This document shows positions 1 through 9,395 of a stretch of DNA of 64,000 nt, piece by piece. The translations under genes and the position numbers were made by a program. The stretch is taken from contig NZ_PVNH01000004.1 of NCBI RefSeq assembly GCF_003001955.1, forward strand, positions 248,001 to 312,000. Reading direction: 5' to 3'. The stretch comes from Prauserella shujinwangii. Lineage in GTDB: Bacteria; Actinomycetota; Actinomycetes; Mycobacteriales; Pseudonocardiaceae. Position 1 is the first letter of the stretch. Each line of letters starts with the position of its first letter. Below the pieces are notes generated by a model that saw nothing but the letters and a program-made list of their open reading frames with translations, did not search any database and was not told the origin of the DNA.

Positions 1-1
1 G

Positions 2-931
2 TGCCCCAGCGCCGACGACGCCGAGGCGCTGCCCGCGATCGCGCGGAAGTCGCAGATTCCCGTCATCGCCGACATCCACTTCCAGCCGAAGTACGTCTTC
101 GCCGCCATCGAGGCGGGCTGCGCCGCCGTCCGCGTGAACCCCGGCAACATCAAGAAGTTCGACGACCGCGTGGGGGAGATCGCGCAGGCGGCCAAGGACC
201 ACGGCACGCCGATCCGGATCGGCGTCAACGCCGGGTCGCTCGACAAGCGCCTGATGGAGAAGTACGGCAAGGCCACGCCCGAGGCGCTCGCGGAGTCGGC
301 CCTGTGGGAGGCGTCGCTGTTCGCCGAGCACGACTTCCACGACCTGAAGATCTCGGTCAAGCACAACGACCCGGTGGTCATGATCCGGGCCTACGAGATC
401 CTCGCCGAGCAGTGCGACTACCCGCTGCACCTCGGCGTCACCGAGGCCGGCCCCGCCTTCCAGGGCACCATCAAGTCGGCGGTCGCCTTCGGCGCGCTGC
501 TGCGGCAGGGGATCGGCGACACCATCCGGGTCTCCCTCTCCGCGCCCCCGGTGGAGGAGGTCAAGGTCGGGGCCCAGATCCTGCAGTCGCTCAACCTGCG
601 GCCGAAGAAGCTGGAGATCGTCTCCTGCCCGTCGTGCGGCCGCGCGCAGGTGGACGTCTACCGGCTCGCCGACGAGGTCACCGCGGGGCTGCAGGGCATG
701 GAGGTGCCGCTGCGCGTGGCCGTGATGGGCTGCGTGGTCAACGGCCCCGGTGAGGCGAAGGAGGCCGACCTGGGCGTCGCCTCGGGCAACGGCAAGGGCC
801 AGATCTTCGTGAAGGGCGAGGTCATCAAGACCGTGCCCGAGCACCAGATCGTCGAGACGCTCATCGAGGAGGCCATGCGGATCGCCGAGGAGATGGGCGA
901 GACCGGCTCTCCCGAGGTGACCGTCAGCTGA
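2..931 (+). CDS. ispG: 4-hydroxy-3-methylbut-2-enyl diphosphate synthase, 3' part
   Basis: The 5' end lies outside the window; 309 C-terminal codons are present. IspG (GcpE) is the iron-sulfur enzyme of the MEP isoprenoid pathway that converts methylerythritol cyclodiphosphate to HMBPP. Seen here: the barrel segment [13 protein letters not shown] and [10 protein letters not shown], then the [4Fe-4S] cysteines in CPSCGR (around base 630) and CVVNGPGE (around base 730). The frame is set by base 2, not base 1. In actinobacteria ispG usually follows dxr and the rseP-like protease, which would lie just upstream. The reading frame is intact to its TGA. Identification is near certain. Confidence 0.97.
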   Translation, partial: CPSADDAEALPAIARKSQIPVIADIHFQPKYVFAAIEAGCAAVRVNPGNIKKFDDRVGEIAQAAKDHGTPIRIGVNAGSLDKRLMEKYGKATPEALAESALWEASLFAEHDFHDLKISVKHNDPVVMIRAYEILAEQCDYPLHLGVTEAGPAFQGTIKSAVAFGALLRQGIGDTIRVSLSAPPVEEVKVGAQILQSLNLRPKKLEIVSCPSCGRAQVDVYRLADEVTAGLQGMEVPLRVAVMGCVVNGPGEAKEADLGVASGNGKGQIFVKGEVIKTVPEHQIVETLIEEAMRIAEEMGETGSPEVTVS

Positions 932-939
932 CGGGAGCT

Positions 940-2010
940 GTGGTGGCCTTCGAACTGGGGATCTACTCCTTCGGGGAGATCACCACCGACCCGCGCACGG
1001 GCACGGTGCCGACCGCGCGGCAGCGGTTGCGGGACTACCAGGAGCAGGCCGCGCTCGCCGACGAGGTGGGCCTCGACGTGTTCGCTCTCGGGGAGCACCA
1101 CCGGTCGGACTTCGCCGTGTCGGCGACCTCCGTGGTGCTGTCGGCCATCGCGGCGCGGACGCAGGACATCCGGCTCTCCAGCGCCGTGACCGTGCTCAGC
1201 TCCGAGGACCCGGTGCGGGTGTTCCAGCAGTACGCCACGCTCGACCTGATCTCGAACGGCCGCGCGGAGATCATCACCGGCAGGGGTTCGTACACGGAGT
1301 CGTTCCCGCTGTTCGGCTACGACCTCGCGCAGTACTCGGAGCTGTTCGCCGAGAAGCTGGAGCTCCTGCTCGCCATCCGGGACCGGAACCCGGTCACCTG
1401 GTCGGGGCGGTTCCGGCCGGCCCTGCGCGAGGCCGACATCGCCCCGCGCCCGGTGCAGGACCCGCTGCCGGTCTGGGTGGCGGTGGGCGGCACACCGGAG
1501 TCGGTGGTGCGCGCGGGCCGGCTGGGCCTGCCGCTCGCGCTGGCGATCATCGGCGGGGCACTGTCCCGGTTCACGCCGTTCGCGCAGCTGTACCGGGAGG
1601 CGGCCGCCGAGGCCGGGCACGACCCGGCGGCGCTGCCGCTGAGCATCAACTCGCCCGGGTTCGTGGCGCCGACCAGCCAGGCCGCGCGGGACCTTTCGTA
1701 CCCGCACTTCGACCGCGGCATGCTGGAGAACTTCCACCAGCGCGGGCGCGGCTTCCACACCCCGCGCGACGCCTACGACGCGCAGTCGTCCCGGCCCGGT
1801 GCGCTGGTGGTGGGCAGCCCGCAGGAGATCGTCGACAAGATCCTGTACCAGCACGAGCTGTTCGGTCACCAGCGGCTGCTGATCCAGCTGGGGTTCGGCG
1901 GCGTACCGCAGAAGGAGACGCTGCGGGCCATCGAGCTGCTCGGCACCGAGGTGGCGCCGGTGGTGCGCCGCGAGATCGCCGCGCGCGAGCGGTCCGGCGG
2001 ACAGGAGTGA
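940..2010 (+). CDS. LLM-class flavin-dependent oxidoreductase
   Basis: 356 residues with the luciferase-like TIM-barrel pattern: an N-terminal LGIYSFGEIT strand, then FALGEHHRSDF, the segment AEIITGRGSYTESFPLFGYD that typifies the FMN/F420 alkanal-monooxygenase-like group, and the C-terminal VVGSPQEIVDKIL. Such enzymes use reduced flavin or F420; the substrate cannot be told from sequence. It begins with GTG eight bases after ispG stops and ends four bases before the AraC regulator starts, so it is probably read through from ispG and paired with that regulator. Together with the AraC gene it interrupts an otherwise common ispG-GNAT-map order. Confidence 0.88.
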   Translation: MVAFELGIYSFGEITTDPRTGTVPTARQRLRDYQEQAALADEVGLDVFALGEHHRSDFAVSATSVVLSAIAARTQDIRLSSAVTVLSSEDPVRVFQQYATLDLISNGRAEIITGRGSYTESFPLFGYDLAQYSELFAEKLELLLAIRDRNPVTWSGRFRPALREADIAPRPVQDPLPVWVAVGGTPESVVRAGRLGLPLALAIIGGALSRFTPFAQLYREAAAEAGHDPAALPLSINSPGFVAPTSQAARDLSYPHFDRGMLENFHQRGRGFHTPRDAYDAQSSRPGALVVGSPQEIVDKILYQHELFGHQRLLIQLGFGGVPQKETLRAIELLGTEVAPVVRREIAARERSGGQE

Positions 2011-2014
2011 CGTC

Positions 2015-2818
2015 GTGCCCGACGCCGGCTGGGCGGTCCGGGCGCCGCACCCGGCGCTGCGGCATCTCGTCACGCGCTACGTCGGCTACACCGGCGACGG
2101 GAGCGGACCGGGTGTGCACCGGGGCCTGCCCAGCAGGCACGCCACGCTCGTCCTGGCCCTCACCGAGCCGGTGCGGGTCCTCGGCCCCTCCGGTGCGACG
2201 GCGCTGCGCGCGGCGGTCGGTGGCCTGCACACGGCCCCGGTGCTCATCGCGCAGGGCGGGTACGAGACCGGTATCCATGTCGAGCTGAACCCGCTGGGCA
2301 CACGGACGTTGCTGGGGCTGCCCGCCGCCGAGCTGGCCGGGCACGTGGCCGGTGCCGCCGACGCGGGCGCCGCCCGGCTCGCCGCGCTGTCCGACCGGCT
2401 GGCGGCCGAACCGACGTGGGCCGGGCGGTTCGCGCTGCTCGACGCGGCGCTGCTGGCGGAGGTGCGGGACGCGGCCGGGCCGCCCGAGGAGGTCGGCTGG
2501 GCGTGGCGGCGGCTGGTCGCCACCTGCGGTGGGTTGCGCATCGCCGACCTCGCCGCCGAGGTCGGCTGGAGCCGCCGTCACCTGGGCGAACGGTTCCGGC
2601 GTGAGTTCGGGCTCGGCCCGAAGCAGGCGGCGCGCGTGCTGCGGTTCGAGCGCGCCGGGCGCCTGCTGCGCGCGGGCGGGCCGCGGGACCTCGCCGAGCT
2701 CGCGGCCACGTGCGGTTACTACGACCAGGCGCACCTCACGCACGAGTGGCAGGCGTTCGCGGGCTGCCCTCCGGGCCGCTGGATCGCCGAGGAGCTGCCC
2801 GCCCTCGTGCGGGAGTAG
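2015..2818 (+). CDS. AraC-family transcriptional regulator
   Basis: 267 residues, GTG start preceded by GGAG inside the upstream stop region (ACAGGAGTGA). The N-terminal ~150 residues form a ligand-type domain (SRHATLVLALTEPVRV, YETGIHVELNPLGTRTLLG) typical of the AraC group with a DUF6597-like N-terminus. The C-terminal half carries two helix-turn-helix units: RIADLAAEVGWSRRHLGERF and the second around DLAELAATCGYYDQAHLTHE. It follows the flavin oxidoreductase by four bases, so the two form a unit and the regulator probably controls that enzyme. The inducer is unknown. Confidence 0.9.
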   Translation: MPDAGWAVRAPHPALRHLVTRYVGYTGDGSGPGVHRGLPSRHATLVLALTEPVRVLGPSGATALRAAVGGLHTAPVLIAQGGYETGIHVELNPLGTRTLLGLPAAELAGHVAGAADAGAARLAALSDRLAAEPTWAGRFALLDAALLAEVRDAAGPPEEVGWAWRRLVATCGGLRIADLAAEVGWSRRHLGERFRREFGLGPKQAARVLRFERAGRLLRAGGPRDLAELAATCGYYDQAHLTHEWQAFAGCPPGRWIAEELPALVRE

Positions 2819-2873
2819 CCGCGGCGGCTCGCGGCTTTTCCGTTACGAAGCGTTTTCTGGCAGGCTTGACCTT

Positions 2874-3728
2874 GTGTTGCGGCTTGCTGGTGCGCGGCTG
2901 CTCGACGACAGGGACTATCCCGCGGTTCGTGCCGCACTCGCTGCCGACCCGGTGGGAAGCTGCATGGTGGCCGCGCGCGTCGAGGTGGCGGGGCTGGACC
3001 CGTGGCGGCTGGGCGGTGAGCTCTGGGCCGCGGACGGCCGGAGCCCGAGGTCGGGCCGCTTCTCGGGATTGTGTTTCTCCGGTCCCAACCTGATCCCCCT
3101 GCGGGGCAACGGCACGGTCCTGCGCTCGTTCGCCGACCGGGCCCTGCGCCGCCAGCGCACGTGCTCCTCGATCGTCGGTCCCGCCGAGCAGGTGCTCGGC
3201 CTGTGGGACGAGCTCACGGGGGAGTGGGGGGCCGCCCGCGAGGTGCGGCAGGACCAGCCACTGCTGGCTCTCGACGGTGTGCCCGCCGTGCCCCCGGACC
3301 CGGCTGTGCGGCCGGTCCGGCCGCACGAGCTGGAGCGCTACCTGCCCGCCGCCGTCTCGATGTTCATCGAGGAGGTCGGCGTCGACCCGCGTGCGGGCGA
3401 CGGCGGCGTCAGCTACCGGGCGCGGGTCTCGGAACTGATCTCCAGCGGCCGGGCGTTCGCGCGGTTCGAGGCGGGCGAGGTCGTGTTCAAGGCCGAGATC
3501 GGCGCGCTCTCGTCGAGCGTGGGACAGATCCAGGGCGTGTGGGTGCACCCGGACCGGCGCGGGGAGGGCCTCGGCGCCGCGGGCACGGCCGCCGTGGTCG
3601 ACCGGCTGGTGCGCGGCATGGGCCGCACCGCGAGCCTGTACGTCAACTCCTACAACACGCCCGCCCTCGCGGTGTACCGCAGGATCGGGTTCCGCCAGGT
3701 GGGGCGCTACGCCACGGTGCTGTTCTGA
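2874..3728 (+). CDS. GNAT N-acetyltransferase with DUF4081-type N-terminal domain
   Basis: 284 residues from a GTG inside LDLVLRLAGAR. The open frame runs far upstream, but that part is antisense-like and overlaps the AraC gene. The N-terminal ~130 residues (DYPAVRAALAADPVGSCMVA, then GNGTVLRSFADRAL) match the DUF4081 domain found beside ispG in actinobacteria. The C-terminal half is a GNAT fold with the acetyl-CoA loop IQGVWVHPDRRGEGLGAAG and the final SLYVNSYNTPALAVYRRIGF. Mycobacterial homologues sit directly next to ispG. The substrate is unknown. Confidence 0.88.
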   Translation: MLRLAGARLLDDRDYPAVRAALAADPVGSCMVAARVEVAGLDPWRLGGELWAADGRSPRSGRFSGLCFSGPNLIPLRGNGTVLRSFADRALRRQRTCSSIVGPAEQVLGLWDELTGEWGAAREVRQDQPLLALDGVPAVPPDPAVRPVRPHELERYLPAAVSMFIEEVGVDPRAGDGGVSYRARVSELISSGRAFARFEAGEVVFKAEIGALSSSVGQIQGVWVHPDRRGEGLGAAGTAAVVDRLVRGMGRTASLYVNSYNTPALAVYRRIGFRQVGRYATVLF

Positions 3729-3777
3729 CCGACCCGTGGGCGGCGCCCGCCACCGGAGGCCGTCGTAGGGTGGTGAC

Positions 3778-4635
3778 ATGCCCGTTCGATCTCCACTGCG
3801 GCCCGGCGTGCAGTCGCCCCGCCGCCCCGTGCCCGACTCCATCCCGCGTCCCGAGTACGTCGGGAAGCCCGCGCCGCGCCGCGAGTCCGGCAACGGCGTG
3901 CGCACGCCCGAGGTCATCGAGGCGATGCGGGTCGCGTGCCGGATCGCCGCGCAGGCGCTCGAGGAGGGCGGCAAGGCGGTCAAGCCGGGCAACACCACCG
4001 ACGACATCGACAAGGTGGTGCACGAGTTCCTCCTCGACCACGGCGCCTACCCGTCGACGCTGGGCTACCGGAACTTCCCGAAGTCCTGCTGCACGTCGCT
4101 GAACGAGGTCATCTGCCACGGCATCCCCGACTCGACCGTGATCGAGGACGGCGACATCTGCAACATCGACGTCACCGCCTACATCGGCGGGGTGCACGGC
4201 GACACCAACGCCACGTTCCTCGCCGGCGACGTCGCCGAGGAGGCGCGCCTGCTGGTGGAACGCACCCGGGAGGCGACGACGCGGGCCATCAAGGCCGTCC
4301 GGCCGGGCAGGCAGCTCAACGTCATCGGCCGCGTGATCGAGTCGTACGCCAAGCGGTTCGGCTACGGCGTGGTGCGGGACTTCACCGGGCACGGGGTGGG
4401 CCCGGCGTTCCACACGGCACCCACCGTGCTGCACTACGAGGAGCCCTCGGTCACCACGGTGATCGAGGAGGGGATGACGTTCACCATCGAGCCGATGATC
4501 ACGCTCGGCACGATCGACTACGACGTCTGGGCCGACGACTGGACCGTGACCACCAAGGACAAGAAGTGGACGGCCCAGTTCGAGCACACGATCCTGGTCA
4601 CCGGCTCGGGCGCGGAGATTCTCACCCTGCCCTGA
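3778..4635 (+). CDS. map: Methionine aminopeptidase, type Ic
   Basis: 285 residues. It removes the initiator methionine from nascent proteins. All metal ligands are present: Asp131 (NIDVTAY), Asp142 (HGDTNATF), His205 (GHGVG), Glu238 (IEPM) and Glu269 (QFEH), plus the substrate-binding His114 (ICHGIP). The first ~40 residues are a Pro/Arg-rich extension ([20 protein letters not shown]), as in the mycobacterial MapB (type 1c), which docks at the ribosome exit tunnel. Start ATG at 3778 keeps that extension. It closes the ispG-GNAT-map block. Confidence 0.96.
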   Translation: MPVRSPLRPGVQSPRRPVPDSIPRPEYVGKPAPRRESGNGVRTPEVIEAMRVACRIAAQALEEGGKAVKPGNTTDDIDKVVHEFLLDHGAYPSTLGYRNFPKSCCTSLNEVICHGIPDSTVIEDGDICNIDVTAYIGGVHGDTNATFLAGDVAEEARLLVERTREATTRAIKAVRPGRQLNVIGRVIESYAKRFGYGVVRDFTGHGVGPAFHTAPTVLHYEEPSVTTVIEEGMTFTIEPMITLGTIDYDVWADDWTVTTKDKKWTAQFEHTILVTGSGAEILTLP

Positions 4636-4648
4636 GGTGTGGTCCCAC

Positions 4649-4667
4649 CCCACGGATCTCCCGTGGG
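4649..4667 (+). terminator. Hairpin after map
   Basis: CCCACGG and CCGTGGG arms (7/7) around a five-base loop, 13 nt after the map stop and followed by TTG. There is no run of T. It probably ends the ispG-map transcript before the hydroxybutyrate operon. Confidence 0.5.
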
Positions 4668-4722
4668 TTGTAGCCCGCGCGCACATGGTTGAGGCGGTCG
4701 GCGGGTTCTACCGTCGGCTGCC

Positions 4723-5475
4723 ATGACCAGCAGCTCACTCCACGGCCGGACGGCCCTCGTCACCGGCGGCGCGAGCGGGATCGGCCGGGCCTGCGTGGCC
4801 GCGCTCGGCGCCGCCGGGGCGAAGGTGCACCTGGTGGACGCCGACCGGGACGGCGCCGCTGCCGTCGCGGCGGAGACCGGGGCGCTCGCGCACGTCGCCG
4901 ACCTCACCGACCCGGAGGCGATCGCCGGCCTGCCCGCCGACGTCGACATCCTGGTCAACAACGCGGGCGTCCAGCACGTCGCGCCGCTGCACGAGTTCCC
5001 TCCGGAGCGGTTCACGGCCCTCCAGCAGCTCATGGTCACCGCGCCGTTCCTGCTGATGCGTCGGTGCCTGCCCGCGATGTACGAGCGCGGCTGGGGCAGG
5101 CTCGTCCACATCTCCAGCGTGCACGGCCTGCGCGCGAGCCCGCACAAGGCGGCCTACGTGGCCGCCAAGCACGGCCTGGAAGGGCTGAGCAAGGTCGCCG
5201 CGCTCGAGGGCGCGCCGCACGGCGTGACCAGCAACTGCGTCGACCCCGGCTACGTGCGCACCCCGCTGGTCGAGGGACAGGTGGCCGACCAGGCGCGCAC
5301 CCGCGGCATCGCGGAGGAGCAGGTCCTCGACGAGGTCTTCCTCGGCCGCACCGCCGTGCGGCGGCTCATCGAACCCGCCGAGGTCGCGGACGTGGTGCTG
5401 TGGCTCTGCGGCGAGCGCTCCGGGCACCTCACCGGCGCCTCCATCCCGCTCGACGGTGGCTGGTCCGCCAGCTGA
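4723..5475 (+). CDS. bdhA: D-3-hydroxybutyrate dehydrogenase (SDR family)
   Basis: 250 residues, classical short-chain dehydrogenase. Rossmann motif TGGASGIG at 14-21, NNAG at 79-82, catalytic Ser132 (HISSVHG), Tyr145 and Lys149 (YVAAK). The segments ISSVHGLRASPHKAAY, TSNCVDPGYVRTPLVE and the C-terminal SGHLTGASIPLDGGW match 3-hydroxybutyrate dehydrogenases, which oxidise D-3-hydroxybutyrate to acetoacetate with NAD+. First gene of an apparent operon with an MHS transporter and a GAF/PucR regulator, suggesting uptake and use of 3-hydroxybutyrate released from PHB or from outside. Confidence 0.92.
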   Translation: MTSSSLHGRTALVTGGASGIGRACVAALGAAGAKVHLVDADRDGAAAVAAETGALAHVADLTDPEAIAGLPADVDILVNNAGVQHVAPLHEFPPERFTALQQLMVTAPFLLMRRCLPAMYERGWGRLVHISSVHGLRASPHKAAYVAAKHGLEGLSKVAALEGAPHGVTSNCVDPGYVRTPLVEGQVADQARTRGIAEEQVLDEVFLGRTAVRRLIEPAEVADVVLWLCGERSGHLTGASIPLDGGWSAS

Positions 5476-5516
5476 GTTTCCGAAGTCCCATCCGCACAAC
5501 GAAGTGGTGATGAACC

Positions 5517-6848
5517 GTGTCCGAGACCACGTCCCCGCCAGCCCGGTCCATCCGGCGCGTCGTCGGTGCCAGCATGATCGGTACCACCATCGAGTGGTAC
5601 GACTTCTTCCTGTTCGGCTCGGCCGCCGCGCTCGTGTTCAACAAGCTGTTCTTCCCCGAGGCCGACCCGCTCACGGGCACGCTGCTCGCGCTCGCGACGT
5701 TCGCGATCGGGTTCGTCGCCCGGCCGATCGGCGGGCTGGTGTTCGGTCACTTCGGGGACAAGCTGGGGCGCAAGAAGCTGCTGGTGGTGAGCCTGCTCAT
5801 GATGGGCGGCGCCACGTTCGCCATGGGCCTGCTGCCCACCTACGCCACGATCGGCCTCGCGGCCCCGCTGCTGCTGGTGCTGCTGCGGCTGATCCAGGGC
5901 TTCGCGCTCGGCGGGGAGTGGGGCGGCGCCGTGCTCATCGTGTCCGAGCACGGGGACGCGAAACGGCGCGGCTTCTGGGCGTCCTGGCCGCAGGCCGGTG
6001 CCCCCGGCGGCAACCTGCTCGCCACCGCGGTGCTCGCCATCCTTGCGGCGGTGCAGAGCGAGGCGGCGTTCGAGGCCTGGGGCTGGCGCGTTCCGTTCCT
6101 GCTGTCGGGCCTGCTGATCGGCATCGGCCTGTGGATCCGGCTGTCGGTGTCGGAGTCCCCGGTGTTCCTGGAGGCGGTCGAGCGGGCCGGGAAGAACCCG
6201 GCTCCGGAGAAGGCGCCGATCGTCACGGTACTGCGGCACAGCTGGCGTGCGGTGCTGATCGCGATGGGCGCGCGGTTCGCCGAGAACGTGTCGTACTACA
6301 TCGTCACCGCGTTCGTCCTCGTCTACCTCGTCAACGAGGTCGAGGTCTCCCGGTCGGTCGGGCTGAACGCCGTGCTCATCGGGTCCGCCGTGCACTTCGT
6401 GACCATCCCGTTCTGGGGCTGGCTCTCCGACGTCCTCGGCCGCCGCGTGGTGTACCTGTTCGGCGCGACCGGGATGCTCGTGTGGGGCTTCGTGTTCTTC
6501 TCGATGCTGGACACCGCCTCGGGACTGGCCACCATCGTCGCCGTCACCGTCGGCCTCGTCCTGCACGGCGCGATGTACGGCCCGCAGGCCGCGTTCTTCT
6601 CCGAGCTGTTCGGGACCAGGGTGCGTTACTCGGGAGCGTCCATCGGCTACCAGCTCGCCTCGATCATCGCGGGCGGGCTGGCGCCGCTCATCGCGACCGC
6701 GCTGCTCGACGCGACGGGGGCGAGCCTCGCCATCTCCGTCTACCTGGCCGCCACGTGTGTCCTCACGATCGTCGCCGTGTACCTGGCCAAGGAGACACGG
6801 GGAACGTCGCTCGCCGACGCGGGTCACCGCGAATCGGTGTCAGCATGA
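5517..6848 (+). CDS. MFS transporter, metabolite:H+ symporter (MHS) family
   Basis: 443 residues with about 12 membrane segments. Family signatures: GTTIEWYDFFLFGSAAA-type start of TM1, GHFGDKLGRKK between TM2 and TM3, LRLIQGFALGGEWGGAVLI, and FFSELFGTRVRYSGASIGYQ late in the protein. These place it in the ShiA/ProP-like MHS branch, which takes up carboxylates and osmolytes with protons. GTG start 41 bases after bdhA, and only four bases before the regulator. Context suggests 3-hydroxybutyrate or acetoacetate as substrate; that is inference. Confidence 0.9.
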   Translation: MSETTSPPARSIRRVVGASMIGTTIEWYDFFLFGSAAALVFNKLFFPEADPLTGTLLALATFAIGFVARPIGGLVFGHFGDKLGRKKLLVVSLLMMGGATFAMGLLPTYATIGLAAPLLLVLLRLIQGFALGGEWGGAVLIVSEHGDAKRRGFWASWPQAGAPGGNLLATAVLAILAAVQSEAAFEAWGWRVPFLLSGLLIGIGLWIRLSVSESPVFLEAVERAGKNPAPEKAPIVTVLRHSWRAVLIAMGARFAENVSYYIVTAFVLVYLVNEVEVSRSVGLNAVLIGSAVHFVTIPFWGWLSDVLGRRVVYLFGATGMLVWGFVFFSMLDTASGLATIVAVTVGLVLHGAMYGPQAAFFSELFGTRVRYSGASIGYQLASIIAGGLAPLIATALLDATGASLAISVYLAATCVLTIVAVYLAKETRGTSLADAGHRESVSA

Positions 6849-6852
6849 GCAC

Positions 6853-8664
6853 ATGACCGACGCCGCCCACCGGCTGCTGGAGCTGCTGTCCGCGGGCGCG
6901 AGCAGTGAGGAACTCGCTCGCGTGCCCGCGGACAGCGGCCTCACGCAGCTCGCCATGCGGATCCGCCGCACGCTCGACGCCCACAGCAGGCGCGAGGCGG
7001 AGCTGGCCGCCCTGTTCGACACCGCCAGCGACCTGGCCCGGCTGCGCGACCTGGACGCGGTGCTGCGGTCGATCGTGCGGCGGGCCCGGATGCTGCTGCG
7101 GGTGGACGTGTCCTACCTCAGCCTCAACGACGAGGCCAACGGCAGCACCTACATGCGGGTCACCGACGGTTCGGCGTCCGCGCTGTTCCAGCAGGTGCGG
7201 CTGGGCATGGGGGAGGGGCTCGGCGGGCTGGTCGCGCAGACCGCGCGGCCGTACGCCACTGCGGACTACCCGGCCGACGACCGGTTCGAGCACACCGAGC
7301 CGATCGACCGGGCGGTCGGCGACGAGGGCCTGGTGGCGATCCTCGGCGTGCCGCTGGCCCTCGGCGACCAGGTGATCGGGGTGCTCTACGCCTCCGACCG
7401 GCGCACCCGCGTGTTCACCCCCGACGAGGTCGCGCTGCTGTCGTCACTGGCCGATCATGCCGCAATCGCCATCGACAACGCCCGGCTGCTCGAGGAGAGC
7501 GCGGCCACGATGGCCGACCTGGAGGCGGCGAACGCGACGATCAGGGCGCACCACGCGGCGATCGCGCGGGCGCAGGAGGCGCACGACCGGCTGACCGCGC
7601 TCGTGCTCGGCGGCGCCGACGTACCCGCCGTCGCCGCGGCGGTCGCCGAGGTCCTCGGGGGCGGCATCGTCGTGCACGACGCGGACGGCGCCGAGCTGGG
7701 CCGCGCGGCGGCCGATCCGGTGGAACCGCCGGCGCAGGCGGTGCGGGCGTCCCGCTCGGGTGGCCGCGCGGTGGCCGACGACCCGAACTGGGTGTGCGCC
7801 GTGATGGCCGGGCCCGAGCTGCTGGGCAGCATCACCCTCACCGGGCGGCCGGACCTGGCCGACGCCGACCGCAGGCTGTTCGAGCGGGCCGGGGTGGTGA
7901 CCGCGCTGCTGTTGCTGCTGCGCCGGTCGGCCGCCGAGGCGGAGGACCGGGTGCGCGGCGAGCTGGTGGCCGACCTGCTGACCGCGCCGCACCGCGATCC
8001 GGCGGCGCTGCTGCGCCGTGGCCGCCGCGTCGGGGTCGACCTCGCCGCGCCGCACGCCGTGCTCGTGCTGCACGCCGAGGGTGTGTCGCGGACCCGGCTG
8101 GCCTCGGTCGCGGCCCGCCGGGCCGCGCTCGCCGGGGTGTACGCGGAGCGGGTGGTGATGCTCGCCGAGGGGGACACGCCGGGCAAGCTGGCGGAACGGA
8201 CCTCGGCCGAGCTCACGGCGCTGCTCGGCACCGCCGTGACGGCCGGTGCGGCGGGCCCGGCGAGCGGTCCGCCCGAGCTGGCCGCGGCACACGCGGAGGC
8301 CGTGCGCTGCCTGCGGGCCCTGCTCGCGCTGGGCCGCGCGGGCGACGGCGCCGCGGCCGCCGAGCTGGGCTTCGTCGGGATGGTGCTGGGCGACCGGACG
8401 GAGGTGCCGCGGTTCGTGCGGGCCACGCTCGGCCCGGTGCTCGACTACGACGAGGCCAGGGGCACCGAGCTGGTGCGCACGCTGCGGGCGTACTTCGGCT
8501 GCGGCGGCAACCTCACCCGCGCCAAGGAGGAGTTGCACGTCCACGTGAACACGGTCGCGCAGCGGCTGGAGCGGATCTCCTCGCTGCTCGGTTCCGACTG
8601 GCAGTCGCCGGACCGCGCGCTGGAGCTGCAGCTGGCACTGCGCCTGCACCGGCTGGCTACGTAG
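6853..8664 (+). CDS. GAF-domain PucR-type transcriptional regulator
   Basis: 603 residues. An N-terminal helical region is followed by a GAF domain (about 55-205; LRVDVSYLSLNDEANGSTYM, GLVAILGVPLALGDQVIGVL), a short coiled segment (ATMADLEAANATIRAHHAAI), a middle regulatory region, and a C-terminal PucR helix-turn-helix (YFGCGGNLTRAKEELHVHVN). ATG at 6853, four bases after the transporter stop, so translation is probably coupled. Proteins of this build sit next to hydroxybutyrate or acetoacetate genes in many actinobacteria, so it is probably the local activator. Its last eight bases overlap the convergent GntR gene. Confidence 0.88.
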   Translation: MTDAAHRLLELLSAGASSEELARVPADSGLTQLAMRIRRTLDAHSRREAELAALFDTASDLARLRDLDAVLRSIVRRARMLLRVDVSYLSLNDEANGSTYMRVTDGSASALFQQVRLGMGEGLGGLVAQTARPYATADYPADDRFEHTEPIDRAVGDEGLVAILGVPLALGDQVIGVLYASDRRTRVFTPDEVALLSSLADHAAIAIDNARLLEESAATMADLEAANATIRAHHAAIARAQEAHDRLTALVLGGADVPAVAAAVAEVLGGGIVVHDADGAELGRAAADPVEPPAQAVRASRSGGRAVADDPNWVCAVMAGPELLGSITLTGRPDLADADRRLFERAGVVTALLLLLRRSAAEAEDRVRGELVADLLTAPHRDPAALLRRGRRVGVDLAAPHAVLVLHAEGVSRTRLASVAARRAALAGVYAERVVMLAEGDTPGKLAERTSAELTALLGTAVTAGAAGPASGPPELAAAHAEAVRCLRALLALGRAGDGAAAAELGFVGMVLGDRTEVPRFVRATLGPVLDYDEARGTELVRTLRAYFGCGGNLTRAKEELHVHVNTVAQRLERISSLLGSDWQSPDRALELQLALRLHRLAT

Positions 8665-9337
8665 CGCCGTCGTCCTGCCGGGCGAGCAGCTCGTCGAGGA
8701 AGCCCCCGGCCTCCGCGACGGCCCGCTCGGGGTCGCGGGCGGCGATGGCCGCCACCAGGCCCCGGTGCCCGATGTGGGCGGGACCGGGCTCCGCGCGCGA
8801 GGTGGCGGCGACACTCGCGGTGACGACCTCGGTCAGCCCCCGGTACAGCTCGGTGAGCAGCGTGTTGTGGCCGCACTCGACCACGGCGAGGTGGAACTCG
8901 GCGTCGGTGCGGGCGAAGTCCTCGAAGCGCCGCTCGGCGTGGGCACGGTCGCGCTGGTCGAGCAGCTCGTGCAGCCGGTCGACCTCCGCGTCGGTGCGCT
9001 GGGTGGCGGCCAGCCGCGCCCCCTCGGCCTCCAGCGTGCGGCGCACCTGGAGCACCTCCCGCAACTCACTGCCGCACAACCTGCGGATGGCGCCGGAGAC
9101 CTCGCTGGTGGCGCGCACGTAGGTGCCGTCGCCCTGGCGCACCTCCAGCAGACCGCCGTGCGCGAGCGCGCGCACCGCCTCGCGGACGGTGTTGCGGCCG
9201 ACACCGAGCCGGGCCGCGAGCTCCGGCTCGGGCGGGATGCGTTCCCCCACCGCCCACTCGCCCTGGCGGACGGCCTCGCGCAGCTGCCCGATCACCTGGT
9301 CGACCAGGCCGGAGCGGCGGGTGGTGGCCAACGGCAC
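8657..9337 (-). CDS. GntR-family regulator, FadR subfamily
   Basis: 226 residues. N-terminal winged helix (QLREAVRQGEWAVGERIPPE, ELAARLGVGRNTVREAVRAL) and an all-helical FCD ligand domain (RRTLEAEGARLAA, DAEFHLAVVECGHNTLL, HRGLVAAIAARDPERA) with the metal-binding Asp and His residues typical of FCD proteins. It is divergent from the CynX-type transporter, 58 bp apart, so it most likely represses that gene and itself. It converges on the GAF regulator with an 8-bp overlap. Confidence 0.9.
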   Translation of the reverse strand: MPLATTRRSGLVDQVIGQLREAVRQGEWAVGERIPPEPELAARLGVGRNTVREAVRALAHGGLLEVRQGDGTYVRATSEVSGAIRRLCGSELREVLQVRRTLEAEGARLAATQRTDAEVDRLHELLDQRDRAHAERRFEDFARTDAEFHLAVVECGHNTLLTELYRGLTEVVTASVAATSRAEPGPAHIGHRGLVAAIAARDPERAVAEAGGFLDELLARQDDGAT

Positions 9338-9378
9338 AGCGAACCTCCGCGAGACTATTCAGCCGATCATCCTATGTT

Positions 9379-9389
9379 TGGTTAGAGTA
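9379..9389. promoter_or_regulatory. Candidate FadR-type operator over a -10 box
   Basis: TGGTTAGAGTA fits the FadR-subfamily consensus TNGTNNNACNA at all but one defined position. It covers TAGAGT (9383-9388), a plausible -10 box whose transcript would start at about the transporter's GTG, so that mRNA may be leaderless. No clear -35 is seen. The location between the divergent regulator and transporter genes supports a repression site. Confidence 0.3.
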
Positions 9390-9395
9390 GCGGAC

